From JAXHTH01 sp034211115 (GTDB taxonomy: Bacteria > Planctomycetota > Phycisphaerae > Phycisphaerales > SM1A02), in contig JAXHTH010000311.1 of assembly GCA_034211115.1 (NCBI GenBank), positions 1 to 16,413 of the forward strand: 16,413 bases of DNA. Reading direction: 5' to 3'. The number at the start of each line of letters is the position of its first letter. Position 1 is the stretch's first letter. The position numbers and the translations under genes are program-made. This document shows positions 7,665 through 15,799 of this stretch, in pieces. The notes under the pieces are model-generated. The model searched no databases. It had not been told where the DNA came from and was given only the letters and a program-made list of their open reading frames with translations.

Positions 7665-9854
7665 ATGACACTTCAAACGATCTGCTTCGCGACGCTGGCG
7701 TCCGGAATCGCCGCCGTCATCTGGTCCGGGCTCTCGACCGCCTCGAACATGACTGCGATGGACGGCGCCGCGCTCCCGGCGACGGCGGATGTTGAACCCG
7801 GAATCGCCCCCGATGCGTCTCCGAGGACGGCCCAGCCGAGCCTCGTTCGGAACACATCAGGCAACGCGACCGTCGACGCCGCGGCGTCGGACAACAGCGG
7901 AAGCCCTGTCTTTGAGCAGGCCGGATTGCCGATCAACCGAGCTCTCGCCGTCAACTGCTTTGCGGACATGAAAGGCACGATCATTCGGACACCGGAACAC
8001 GAGGGCGGTGTCGAGATCATGCACGAAGTCTACGTCGAGGACATCGCCTACGGCGTCCGCGACGGACGCGTGGTCCTCGGGCGCCTCGAGGGGATCTTCG
8101 ACGACGGCCGCACGATCGACATCGACCGCATGGATGAGCTGACCCCGCTCGCGGGCCCGGGCGATTTCGCCGGTCACGCCATCGTGTGGGGATGTGGCGC
8201 AGAGGACCGGGACCTGGTCGTCGAGGAGTTCGCGTATATCGTCGACGACGACGGTCGCGTCCGCCTTGACAAGCTGCGGGGGATCCTCGACGACGGCGGA
8301 ATTGTGGAGTACCAGCGCCTCGGCGATCGCGATGACGACTGCGGAGTGGAGGCGGTGGATGAATGCGTGCGCACCAGCGAGGGCTGCTGGGGATTCTGTC
8401 AGGGCATCATCGACTGCGGATGCGTCGGCTCCGGCTCGTGCGAGATCAGTGTCAAGATCAAGTGCGTCAACAACAACTGCTTCCAGCCCGGCGTCTGCAA
8501 ATACTGCGCGAAGTGTGGTGTCTGCTGGTGCGATAAGAGGAGGACAGTCTGCCAGAACGCCTCCGACGATCTCGTCCCCGGCTCGGTCGCATGCTCGGGG
8601 GATGAAGGGCTGACCGTCACCGCAAACGGTCACGCCCGCCTGTATCAGCTCGATCAGCCGACGATGATCACGCTCGTCGACTACGGCGTCCAGGCCTGCC
8701 ACGACCAGACCGGGGAGGGTAACCCGTGCAACGTGTATATCAACATCTGGGACGCACCCAACTTCCCGTCGACGGAAGGCGCGGTCCTCCTCGATGTGGC
8801 GCAGGATCTCGTGCCTGACGGGACCGAACTTCAGATGCGCACCGTGCCCATGACCGGCCTCACCCTTCCGCCGGGCAACATCGTGCTCGAGATCTTCAAC
8901 GATAACGGCACCGACGCCTTCGCTTTCTGGCCCGGCTCGAACGCGGCCGGTCAGTCAGGGCCGTCGTTTCTCCGCGCCGATGCGTGCGGCCTGCCGAACT
9001 GGACGGATCTGGCCGAACTGGGATACCCGGATGTTCATCTCGTGCTCTGCTTCGATGCGGTCACCGGCGCTGTCTTGCCCTGGTCGGAGCCGTTCGACGC
9101 GTACGAGCCGGGAAGCCAGATGCATCATCAGGGCGGCTGGAAGGGCTGGGACAACGACCCGGGGGCCGGCGCGATCGTGGTCCCCGAGCCGTTCCTGAGT
9201 CCCCCGAACTCGGTCCAGATCCAGGGCGACAGCGACCTGACACACGAACTCACCGGCGCCACCAGCGGAACCTGGTCGTGCACCGCATGGCAGTACATTC
9301 CCGCCGATTTCCAGTCCGGAGGCAATGATGAATTCGCGGGGACGTACTTCCTCCTTCTCAATACCTACAACGACGGCGGTCCGTATCACTGGTCCGTCCA
9401 GATGCAGTTTGACTCCAACGACGGGATGCTCAAGGTGTATCACGGCGACGGCACCAACACGATCGACCTGCCGTACCAGACCGATCGCTGGGTCAGGATG
9501 CAGGCCCTTGTGGATCTGGACGACGATTGGACTCAGGTGTACTACGACGATGAGCTGGTCACCGAGTATGCCTGGACGGGCGGAGTGCTCGGCGATGGAG
9601 GAGGCGAGTACGACATCGCCGCCGTCGATCTCTTCGGCAACGGATCGACCTCCGTGTTCTACGATGACCTCGCGATCGAGCGGATCGCGCCGCCCTGCCC
9701 GGCGGACTTCGATGATGACGGCGACGTCGACACCGCCGATCTGCTTCACCTCCTCAGCGCCTGGGGCACGCCCGACGGAGATGTGGACGGCGATGGCGAT
9801 ACCGATACCGCGGATCTCCTCGCGCTCCTGGGCGCCTGGGGCGAATGCCCGTGA
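7665..9854 (+). CDS. Secreted protein with internal duplication, Cys-rich segment, LamG-like domain and C-terminal dockerin-like tag
   Basis: 729 residues, start ATG 7665 chosen for GGAGGA seven bases upstream and the signal peptide that follows (MTLQTICFATLASGIAAVIW). Residues 123-157 and 185-221 are two copies of a unit: YVEDIAYGVRDGRVVLGRLE and VVEEFAYIVDDDGRVRLDKL, each ending with a GIxDDG turn. Residues 226-296 contain 15 cysteines in 71 positions, including CKYCAKCGVCWC, so they are disulfide-bonded or metal-binding. Residues about 305-460 look like a beta-sandwich domain (ITLVDYGVQACHD, PPGNIVLEIFND). Residues about 468-672 resemble a concanavalin/LamG fold (EPFDAYEPGSQMHHQGGWKG, RWVRMQALVDLDDDWTQVYY, FYDDLAIERI). 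Residues 677-729 are the dockerin-like tag with two loops (DFDDDGDVDTADLL, DVDGDGDTDTADLL). Probably surface-attached and possibly carbohydrate-binding. No catalytic motif recognised, so the function is unknown. Confidence 0.87.
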   Translation: MTLQTICFATLASGIAAVIWSGLSTASNMTAMDGAALPATADVEPGIAPDASPRTAQPSLVRNTSGNATVDAAASDNSGSPVFEQAGLPINRALAVNCFADMKGTIIRTPEHEGGVEIMHEVYVEDIAYGVRDGRVVLGRLEGIFDDGRTIDIDRMDELTPLAGPGDFAGHAIVWGCGAEDRDLVVEEFAYIVDDDGRVRLDKLRGILDDGGIVEYQRLGDRDDDCGVEAVDECVRTSEGCWGFCQGIIDCGCVGSGSCEISVKIKCVNNNCFQPGVCKYCAKCGVCWCDKRRTVCQNASDDLVPGSVACSGDEGLTVTANGHARLYQLDQPTMITLVDYGVQACHDQTGEGNPCNVYINIWDAPNFPSTEGAVLLDVAQDLVPDGTELQMRTVPMTGLTLPPGNIVLEIFNDNGTDAFAFWPGSNAAGQSGPSFLRADACGLPNWTDLAELGYPDVHLVLCFDAVTGAVLPWSEPFDAYEPGSQMHHQGGWKGWDNDPGAGAIVVPEPFLSPPNSVQIQGDSDLTHELTGATSGTWSCTAWQYIPADFQSGGNDEFAGTYFLLLNTYNDGGPYHWSVQMQFDSNDGMLKVYHGDGTNTIDLPYQTDRWVRMQALVDLDDDWTQVYYDDELVTEYAWTGGVLGDGGGEYDIAAVDLFGNGSTSVFYDDLAIERIAPPCPADFDDDGDVDTADLLHLLSAWGTPDGDVDGDGDTDTADLLALLGAWGECP

Positions 9855-9892
9855 GCGCGGACCGTGATCCTGACTGGCACGTCCCCCGGCGC

Positions 9893-9925
9893 ATGCGAGC
9901 GCCGTCGTTCAGGCGGCGCTCGCAT
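9893..9925 (+). terminator. Strong hairpin after the 729-residue protein gene, probable terminator
   Basis: ATGCGAGCGCCG (9893-9904) and CGGCGCTCGCAT (9914-9925) form a perfect 12-bp stem with a 9-base loop, 39 bases after the stop. It lacks a clear T-run, so it may act as an mRNA 3'-end stabiliser or a Rho-assisted terminator. It separates this gene from the sigma-factor unit. Confidence 0.55.
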
Positions 9926-10117
9926 TGCATCCGGCTCACGCAGGATTGTCGTCCACCACGTACCGCACTGGAATCGCGGCGGAGCAGTAGTGACAAGATA
10001 AATGCATCGTCTCATCCTCTGATCGCACTGAACTCAAGAGCATCCGCCGTGCGCGATCTCGGAGCGGATTGCAGGAAGCACTCGGTGAGAACAGGAGTTC
10101 CGGATACAATAGCAAGC

Positions 10118-10708
10118 GTGAAAGACCAGGCGCCGGCCGCAATCACCGAACTGCTGGCCGATGAATCGCTCACTCATGCGGAGCGCGTGCATCGGTTGCT
10201 TCCGCTCGTGTACGACGAACTCCGCCGCCTCGCACGCCGGCGCATGGCGTCCGAACGGCCCGATCACGCACTCCAGGCCACGGCTCTCGTCCACGAGGCG
10301 TACCTGCGCCTGATCGGCGAGGCGAACCCACGATGGCGCGACCGCAGTCATTTCTTCGCCGCCGCCGCTGAGGCAATGCGGCGGATCCTCGTTGATCAGG
10401 CTCGCCGCCGGAATGCTCTCAAACGCGGTGGCGGACGACAGCGTTCTGAATTCGACGGCGCGGAAACCGAAGCCAAACTCGTCACGGCGGATCCATCGAT
10501 CGATCTCGCGGCGCTCGATGAGGCGATCACGGCGCTGGAGGCGGACGATGGGCGCAAAGCGACGCTCGTGAAACTGCGTTATTCCACAGGCCTGACGCTC
10601 GATCAGGCCGCCACCGCCCTCGATATCTCCGCGGCCACGGCGGATCGTGACTGGGCCTACGCCAAAGCTTTTCTGTATGCGGAAATCCGGAAACGCAGAT
10701 CTCCCTGA
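10118..10708 (+). CDS. ECF-like RNA polymerase sigma factor (planctomycete sigma70-ECF type)
   Basis: 196 residues with a GTG start. Region 2 is at about 25-100 (LLPLVYDELRRLARRRMASE, HALQATALVHEAYLRLIG, HFFAAAAEAMRRILVDQARR). Region 4 is at about 135-190 (VKLRYSTGLTLDQAATALDI, then a helix-turn-helix ending DRDWAYAKAFLYAEI). This is the family often found beside TPR-bearing Ser/Thr kinases in planctomycetes. The start is not certain: the frame is open far upstream, the nearest Shine-Dalgarno-like AGGAG is 20 bases before GTG 10118, and I chose this codon because family homology begins just after it. The kinase follows after 79 bases. Its target promoters cannot be read here; the kinase and the secreted proteins downstream are the obvious candidates. 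Partners in this family often act through the linked kinase, which is knowledge of the family rather than seen here. Confidence 0.9.
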   Translation: MKDQAPAAITELLADESLTHAERVHRLLPLVYDELRRLARRRMASERPDHALQATALVHEAYLRLIGEANPRWRDRSHFFAAAAEAMRRILVDQARRRNALKRGGGRQRSEFDGAETEAKLVTADPSIDLAALDEAITALEADDGRKATLVKLRYSTGLTLDQAATALDISAATADRDWAYAKAFLYAEIRKRRSP

Positions 10709-10787
10709 GATCTTCCACTTTGGTTGAGGCTTAGGCCGCGGAGACTGCGCCAGTGTCAGTGAGCGCATCTGGCGCCGGATAATCCGC

Positions 10788-13541
10788 ATGCTGAAAGACA
10801 CGCCCATCGACGATTTGTTTCAACAGGCGATACGCCTGCCGCGGAGACAGCGGAGCGCGTTTGTCGAGTCATGCTCGCCCAGGCCGGACGTTCGGGACCG
10901 CCTGGCCGCCCTGCTTCACGCGCACGACGAGGCGGCGGGATTCCTCGAGACGGCGGCCGTGGCGGCGCCGGTGGTGGACCTCGCCACCGGAGCGCCGCTC
11001 GCCGAGGGGCCCGGCACCATCATCGACCGCTACAAGCTTCTCCAGCAGATCGGTGAAGGAGGCTTCGGCGCGGTGTATATGGCCGAGCAGAAGGAACCCG
11101 TCAAGCGGAAGGTTGCGCTGAAGATCATCAAGCTGGGCATGGACACGAAGCAGGTGATCGCGCGCTTCGAGGCCGAGCGGCAGGCCCTGGCGATGATGGA
11201 TCATCCCAACATCGCCAAGGTGCTTGATGCGGGCGCGACGGACACCGGCCGACCGTACTTCGTGATGGAGCTGGTGCGCGGGGTGCCCATCACCGAATAC
11301 TGCGATACCGAAAACCTCAACACGAGGCAGCGTCTCGAGCTGTTCATCGACGTCTGCAACGCCGTCCAGCATGCGCATCAGAAAGGCATCATCCACCGGG
11401 ATCTGAAGCCCTCGAACGTGATGGTGACGCTGCACGACGGGCTGCCGGTGGCCAAGGTGATTGATTTCGGGATTGCCAAGGCCACGAACCGCGAACTGAC
11501 GGACAAGACGCTCTTCACCGAGTATCGCCAGTTCATCGGTACGCCGGAATACATGAGTCCCGAGCAGGCCGAAATGAGCGGCCTCGATATCGACACGCGG
11601 TCGGACATCTACTCGCTCGGTGTGTTGCTTTATGAACTCCTGACCGGGACGACCCCGTTCGACGGCCGGCGCCTGCGGTCCGCGGCGCTCCATGAGGTGC
11701 AGCGTATCATCCGTGAGGAGGAAGCCCATCGGCCGAGTCAGCGCGTGGGCGAGATAAGCCGCGCCCAGGAATGGACCTCCAATCGAGAACCGCGAGATCG
11801 CACCGAGATTGCTTCACAGCAGGCAGCTTCGTCGATTCAGTACATCGCCAGGCACCGGCGCACCGATCCTCGCTCACTGACGAGGCAACTGCGCGGCGAC
11901 CTTGACTGGATCGTGATGACAGCGCTCGACAAGGACCGCACGCGTCGGTACGAAACTGCCAACGGCTTCGCGATGGATATCGAGCGGTACCTGCGTGACG
12001 AGCCGGTGATCGCCAGCCCACCGAGTGCCAGGTACAAGCTGAAGAAGCTGGTGAAGCGCAACAAGGGAGTATTCATCGCCGCTGCGATTGTCTTCCTCGC
12101 GTTGAGCATTGGCGTGGTCGGGACGACCATTGGGATGGCGCGGGCGATGCATGCCGAGGCGCGGGCCGATCATGAGCTGGCCCGGGCGAAGGAGGTCAAG
12201 CGGCTGATCACGGAGATGCTCCGGAGTGTGAACCCGGAGGAAGCCAAGGGTGCCGACACCTCGCTGCTCAAGGGAATCCTCGACGACGCGGCTGCGCGAC
12301 TTGCTTCGGGCGAGATCACCGATGAGCTGATCGCAGGGGAGCTGCATGCGCTCGTTGGCCACGTGTACAAGCGGCTTGGGTTGTACGAGGAAGCTGAGCA
12401 GCACCTGCCAATCGCACGCGATCTTCGCGCGAGCGCTCTTGGCGCCGAGCATCCCGAGACGCTCAGAGCCGTATTGGACCTGGCGAGCCTGCACCATTGG
12501 CAAGGTCACTACGACGTGGCCGCGGATCTCCAGCGCCACACGATGGAGATCCGAAAGCGCGTGCTGGGCGAGGAGCACCCGGACACGCTTCGGTCCATGA
12601 ACAGCCTGGCGCTCACGTACACGCACCAGGGTCGCTTTGCCGAGGCGGAGCAACTCCACCTCCGGTCGAGGGAACTCGAGCGGCGTGTGTTAGGCGAGGA
12701 GCACCCGCTTACGCTGTCTACCACGAACAACCTTGCCTTCCTCTATGAAGTCCAGGGCCGGTACGACGAAGCCGAGCCGCTGTACTCTGAGACGTTAGAG
12801 ACCAGCAAGCGCGTTCTTGGCGAGACGCACCCCAACACGCTGATGTCCATGAACAACCTCGCGTACCTATACCGACTGCAGGGTCGCTACGAAGAGGCTG
12901 AGCCGCTTCATCTCCAGACGCTCGAGTTGCGGAAGCAGGTGCTGGGTGAAGAACATCAGGAAACGCTGGGCACGATCACCCATCTTGGCCTTCTCTACAC
13001 CGCGATGGGGAGGTTGGAGGAGGCGGTCGCGATGTTCGAGGCCAGCGTGCCCATCAAGCGGCGCGTGCTGGGCGAGCAGCATCCACGGACGGTCTTCGCG
13101 ATCAAAGGCCTTGCGACGGCGTATCTGAAGCTTGGGCACCGCGACGAGGCGGTGCCCCTTTTCCGCGAACTGCTCGATCAACGACTTGCCTTGGTCAGTG
13201 ATCCGGAAGCGCGCGCCGAAACGCTGAACGCTACGGCCTGGTCTCTTCTGACACACGATCTCGAAGAGGTGCGCGATCCGGAACGGGCGCTCAAACTCGC
13301 CAAGCGGGCGTGCGCAAGGGAAGAGGCGGCGAGCGGCAGCAATCTCCCGAACTACCTCGACACGCTCGCGCTCGCCAAGCAGATGACCGGTGACACTGTC
13401 GGGGCGATCGAGACCCAGCGGCGAGCGAACTCGATGATGCCCGAGGGCGCCGACCCGGGCATGGTCGAGCGCCTCGCGAAGTACGAAGCCGCGCTGTCCG
13501 GCCAAGTGGATGACACCGATGGCGCTGACAGTGACAAGTGA
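10788..13541 (+). CDS. Transmembrane Ser/Thr protein kinase (PknB-type) with extracytoplasmic TPR array
   Basis: 917 residues. Residues 1-80 are a helical N-terminal segment common in planctomycete kinases. The kinase domain spans about 82-403 and has all key motifs: glycine loop GEGGFGAVY (89-97), Lys112 in VALK, HRDLKPSN (203-210, catalytic Asp205), DFG (227-229), SPEQ in the activation segment (257-260) and DIYSLG. Residues 428-450 form one membrane helix (FIAAAIVFLALSIGVVGTTI). The rest, about 490-840, is a kinesin-light-chain-type TPR array with 42-residue units marked by VLGEEHPxTL at residues 550, 592, 634, 676, 718 and 760, ending in degenerate repeats. The kinase therefore faces the cytoplasm and the TPRs probably face outside. 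It lies 79 bases after the sigma factor and 85 bases before the S74 protein gene. It appears intact and active by motif; its substrate is unknown. Confidence 0.93.
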   Translation: MLKDTPIDDLFQQAIRLPRRQRSAFVESCSPRPDVRDRLAALLHAHDEAAGFLETAAVAAPVVDLATGAPLAEGPGTIIDRYKLLQQIGEGGFGAVYMAEQKEPVKRKVALKIIKLGMDTKQVIARFEAERQALAMMDHPNIAKVLDAGATDTGRPYFVMELVRGVPITEYCDTENLNTRQRLELFIDVCNAVQHAHQKGIIHRDLKPSNVMVTLHDGLPVAKVIDFGIAKATNRELTDKTLFTEYRQFIGTPEYMSPEQAEMSGLDIDTRSDIYSLGVLLYELLTGTTPFDGRRLRSAALHEVQRIIREEEAHRPSQRVGEISRAQEWTSNREPRDRTEIASQQAASSIQYIARHRRTDPRSLTRQLRGDLDWIVMTALDKDRTRRYETANGFAMDIERYLRDEPVIASPPSARYKLKKLVKRNKGVFIAAAIVFLALSIGVVGTTIGMARAMHAEARADHELARAKEVKRLITEMLRSVNPEEAKGADTSLLKGILDDAAARLASGEITDELIAGELHALVGHVYKRLGLYEEAEQHLPIARDLRASALGAEHPETLRAVLDLASLHHWQGHYDVAADLQRHTMEIRKRVLGEEHPDTLRSMNSLALTYTHQGRFAEAEQLHLRSRELERRVLGEEHPLTLSTTNNLAFLYEVQGRYDEAEPLYSETLETSKRVLGETHPNTLMSMNNLAYLYRLQGRYEEAEPLHLQTLELRKQVLGEEHQETLGTITHLGLLYTAMGRLEEAVAMFEASVPIKRRVLGEQHPRTVFAIKGLATAYLKLGHRDEAVPLFRELLDQRLALVSDPEARAETLNATAWSLLTHDLEEVRDPERALKLAKRACAREEAASGSNLPNYLDTLALAKQMTGDTVGAIETQRRANSMMPEGADPGMVERLAKYEAALSGQVDDTDGADSDK
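12435..13190 (+). repeat. Six tandem 126-bp units encoding TPRs within the kinase gene
   Basis: The conserved codons for (V/A)LGxEHP recur at 12435, 12561, 12687, 12813, 12939 and 13065, exactly 126 bases (42 codons) apart with no indel. The units have diverged in sequence, so the period is held by protein structure rather than by recent copying. Confidence 0.85.
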
Positions 13542-13549
13542 CGCACCCG

Positions 13550-13566
13550 GAGCACCGGCCGTGCTC
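13550..13566 (+). other. Small hairpin between the kinase and S74 genes
   Basis: GAGCAC and GTGCTC pair around a CGGCC loop nine bases after the kinase stop. At six base pairs with no T-run it is a weak structure. It might attenuate or be processed, or be chance. Confidence 0.2.
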
Positions 13567-13626
13567 GTCAGCCATCCGCGCACCTCGACAATCCGGCACT
13601 CATTCCGTCCCAGATTGGAGACTGCC

Positions 13627-15339
13627 ATGATCAACTCTTGTAACTTGCAGCGCACGACGGCCGCGATCTTGAGCGCACTGCTGGCTTGCGGTTCCGCTCT
13701 CGCGGTCGGTGACACAGCGTTCACCTACCAGGGCCAGCTCACCGACGGCGGCGAGCCGGCCCATGGCTTGTACGAGTTCGCGTTCAGTCTGTGGGATGCC
13801 GCGGTCGACGGCTCACAGATCGGCTTCACAGAGGTGCACGACAACGTGCCGGTCAGCGAGGGCCTCTTCACGGTCGAGCTGGACTTCGGCGCCGAGGCGC
13901 TGGACAACTCCGAGCGTTGGCTTCAGATCGAGGTGGATGGGACGCCGCTCAGCCCGCGCCAGCCGATCACGCGGGCGCCGTACGCCATCCAGACGCGCGG
14001 GATGTACGCAGATGACATGGGAAACGTCGGCATCGGGACGACGTCGCCGCAGACGCTCCTTCACCTCGTCGCGCCGCCGGAAATCGACAGTCCGGAAGTG
14101 ATCATGCAGACGGGCGTGAACGATGCCGCAGGTGATTTCTTCCGGATCGCCAACTCGACCGGCAACAACGAACAGTTCATCCCGATGCTCTGGAGCCACC
14201 ACGCGACGGACGACCGCGAAGCGTCGCTGATCATCGCTACCACGCCGCCGGAGCAGGACGCAGGCGCACGACCACTCATGTCTTTTGACGTCTGGATGTC
14301 GGACGGAGACTCCCTGACGGATCCTGTTCTGAACCGACCGCCATTTGCCTGGAACAACGGTGCGACACGGCTGATGACGATGGACGCCGACGGGCGAATC
14401 GGCATCGGAACGACATCCCCCCAGAAGACGCTTCACTTGGAGCTGCCTCAAAACGCCGGGGAAGGCATCTTCCTCGCCAAGGCCGGAACGACTCACGGAA
14501 CATCCCTCACTGTCACCGGATCGAACAACCAGATCTTCCGGATCAACCTCGATCCGAACAACATCTCCGGCTACGAGCAGTTTGAAATCACCTGCAACGG
14601 TTCGCCGGTTTTCGCGCTGGATTGGTACGGGCATGTCACAACGCCACTCACCATCAACAACTTCGTGGGAATAGGCACCGCCGAGCATCTCGTGGATCCC
14701 GTTGCGCCCGGCTGGGCACATGGGCCATACGACGCTGGAGCTGTAGTCCGATCAGATCTTGGTGTTGCGTTTCCTCTCTACGTGAGGTCTGACAATCTCA
14801 ATTCGGTAAGCCCTGGCGGAGCTGCGTTTTGCGTCGACTATTACGGCGCCGCATGGATGCGAACGTTGCGGGTCAAAGACTGGATAATCCACCACTCCCC
14901 AGTGAATGACGACGATCTGGGGTTTGCTTATGGCACGACCGGAGACGTCTGCCGGATCGACCGCGTCACCGGAAGCTACCACGTATTGTCCGATGCCTCC
15001 GCAAAGAAGAACGTCGAGCCAATGATCAGCGTTCTTGCTGATATCGTTCGTCTCAGCCCCGTGCGGTACCACTACAAGGGGCAGGATGACGACGCACCCA
15101 AGGGCTATGGCTTCATCGCGCAGGATGTGCAGAGGCAGCTCCCTGACCTCGTCGACGCTTTCGGCGAGGATAAGCTCGGCCTCGCCTATAGCGACTTCGG
15201 CGTGCTGGCCATCAAGGCAATACAGGAGCAGCAGGCGATCATCGAAAGTCAGAGCGCGGAGATCGAAGATCTCGAAGCTCGCTTGAAGCGGTTGGAGCAC
15301 TTCGTTGAACAGGTCGCCGCGGAGATGGAGGACGAATGA
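13627..15339 (+). CDS. Secreted tail-fibre-like protein with C-terminal peptidase S74 (endosialidase chaperone) domain
   Basis: 570 residues, start ATG 13627 with GGAG six bases upstream and a Sec signal peptide (MINSCNLQRTTAAILSALLA, probable cut after ALA near residue 26). Residues 30-120 have the planctomycete pattern FTYQGQLTDGG ... LSPRQPITRAPYAIQ. Glycine-rich fibre motifs GIGTTSP or GIGTA are at about 136, 259 and 348, as in phage-tail-like stalks. From Ser455 the S74 domain follows: SDASAKKNVEPM, LSPVRYHYK, GYGFIAQDVQRQLPDLV and YSDFGVLAIKAIQE. The Ser (455) and Lys (460) of the S-D-x-R-x-K self-cleavage motif are present; its Arg is Ser458. Residues 526-570 form a coiled coil. In phage proteins this domain drives trimerisation and then cuts itself off. 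Here the signal peptide and lack of phage neighbours point to a cellular surface fibre. No dockerin tag is present. Confidence 0.88.
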   Translation: MINSCNLQRTTAAILSALLACGSALAVGDTAFTYQGQLTDGGEPAHGLYEFAFSLWDAAVDGSQIGFTEVHDNVPVSEGLFTVELDFGAEALDNSERWLQIEVDGTPLSPRQPITRAPYAIQTRGMYADDMGNVGIGTTSPQTLLHLVAPPEIDSPEVIMQTGVNDAAGDFFRIANSTGNNEQFIPMLWSHHATDDREASLIIATTPPEQDAGARPLMSFDVWMSDGDSLTDPVLNRPPFAWNNGATRLMTMDADGRIGIGTTSPQKTLHLELPQNAGEGIFLAKAGTTHGTSLTVTGSNNQIFRINLDPNNISGYEQFEITCNGSPVFALDWYGHVTTPLTINNFVGIGTAEHLVDPVAPGWAHGPYDAGAVVRSDLGVAFPLYVRSDNLNSVSPGGAAFCVDYYGAAWMRTLRVKDWIIHHSPVNDDDLGFAYGTTGDVCRIDRVTGSYHVLSDASAKKNVEPMISVLADIVRLSPVRYHYKGQDDDAPKGYGFIAQDVQRQLPDLVDAFGEDKLGLAYSDFGVLAIKAIQEQQAIIESQSAEIEDLEARLKRLEHFVEQVAAEMEDE

Positions 15340-15764
15340 TGAACAGGATGAGACCCACAATGACACGCACGGCGATGATCGGGCTGATCATCCTCGGAGT
15401 TCTTTCCGTTGTCACCCGGTCAGTTGTCGCGCAGGAATATGAGGTCCTTTGGCAGACGATCGACGGCGGCGGCGGCACGTCGGCCGGCGGAGCCTTCCAG
15501 CTGTCAGGCACGATCGGCCAAGCCGACGCCGGCGCCACGATGACCGCCGGCGACTTCGTCCTCACGGGCGGCTTCTGGTCCGGATCGGAGGCGTCGGCAA
15601 ATCCCTGCCCGGCCGACTTCGACGGCGACGGCGATGTGGACACCGGCGATCTGCTGCATCTCCTTGGCTGCTGGGGGACCCCGTGTGGCGACGTGGACGG
15701 TGACAGCGACACGGACACCACCGACCTGCTCGCGCTGCTGGCCGCGTGGGGCGATTGTCCGTAG
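15336..15764 (+). CDS. Small secreted protein with dockerin-like tag, coupled to the S74 protein
   Basis: 142 residues. ATG 15336 overlaps the S74 stop (ATGA), so translation is probably coupled; ATG codons at 15339, 15348 and 15360 are alternative starts in the same frame. Residues about 10-32 are a signal peptide (AMIGLIILGVLSVVTRSVVA, then QEYEV). Residues 33-88 are a small Gly-rich domain (TIDGGGGTSAGGAFQLSGTI, then GDFVLTGGFWSG), a pattern usually found just before dockerin-like tags in planctomycetes. Residues 91-142 are the tag: loops DFDGDGDVDTGDLL and DVDGDSDTDTTDLL with GCWG and AAWG after them, and an extra pair of cysteines (GCWGTPC) that the other copies lack. It may be the anchor or partner for the fibre protein encoded just upstream; that is inference from coupling alone. 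Confidence 0.83.
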   Translation: MMNRMRPTMTRTAMIGLIILGVLSVVTRSVVAQEYEVLWQTIDGGGGTSAGGAFQLSGTIGQADAGATMTAGDFVLTGGFWSGSEASANPCPADFDGDGDVDTGDLLHLLGCWGTPCGDVDGDSDTDTTDLLALLAAWGDCP

Positions 15765-15799
15765 CGAGCCCACCTCTGATCCCGACCTGTTCCGCAAGC

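Noticed and set aside
12435..13190. CRISPR-like or intergenic tandem repeat
   Set aside because: The 126-bp period lies wholly inside an open frame and encodes 42-residue TPR units. No CRISPR array, tRNA or rRNA gene was seen anywhere in the window.
13627..15339. Prophage tail-fibre gene
   Set aside because: The S74 domain suggested phage, but there is a Sec signal peptide, a planctomycete-type N-terminal domain, and no phage structural or lysis genes nearby.
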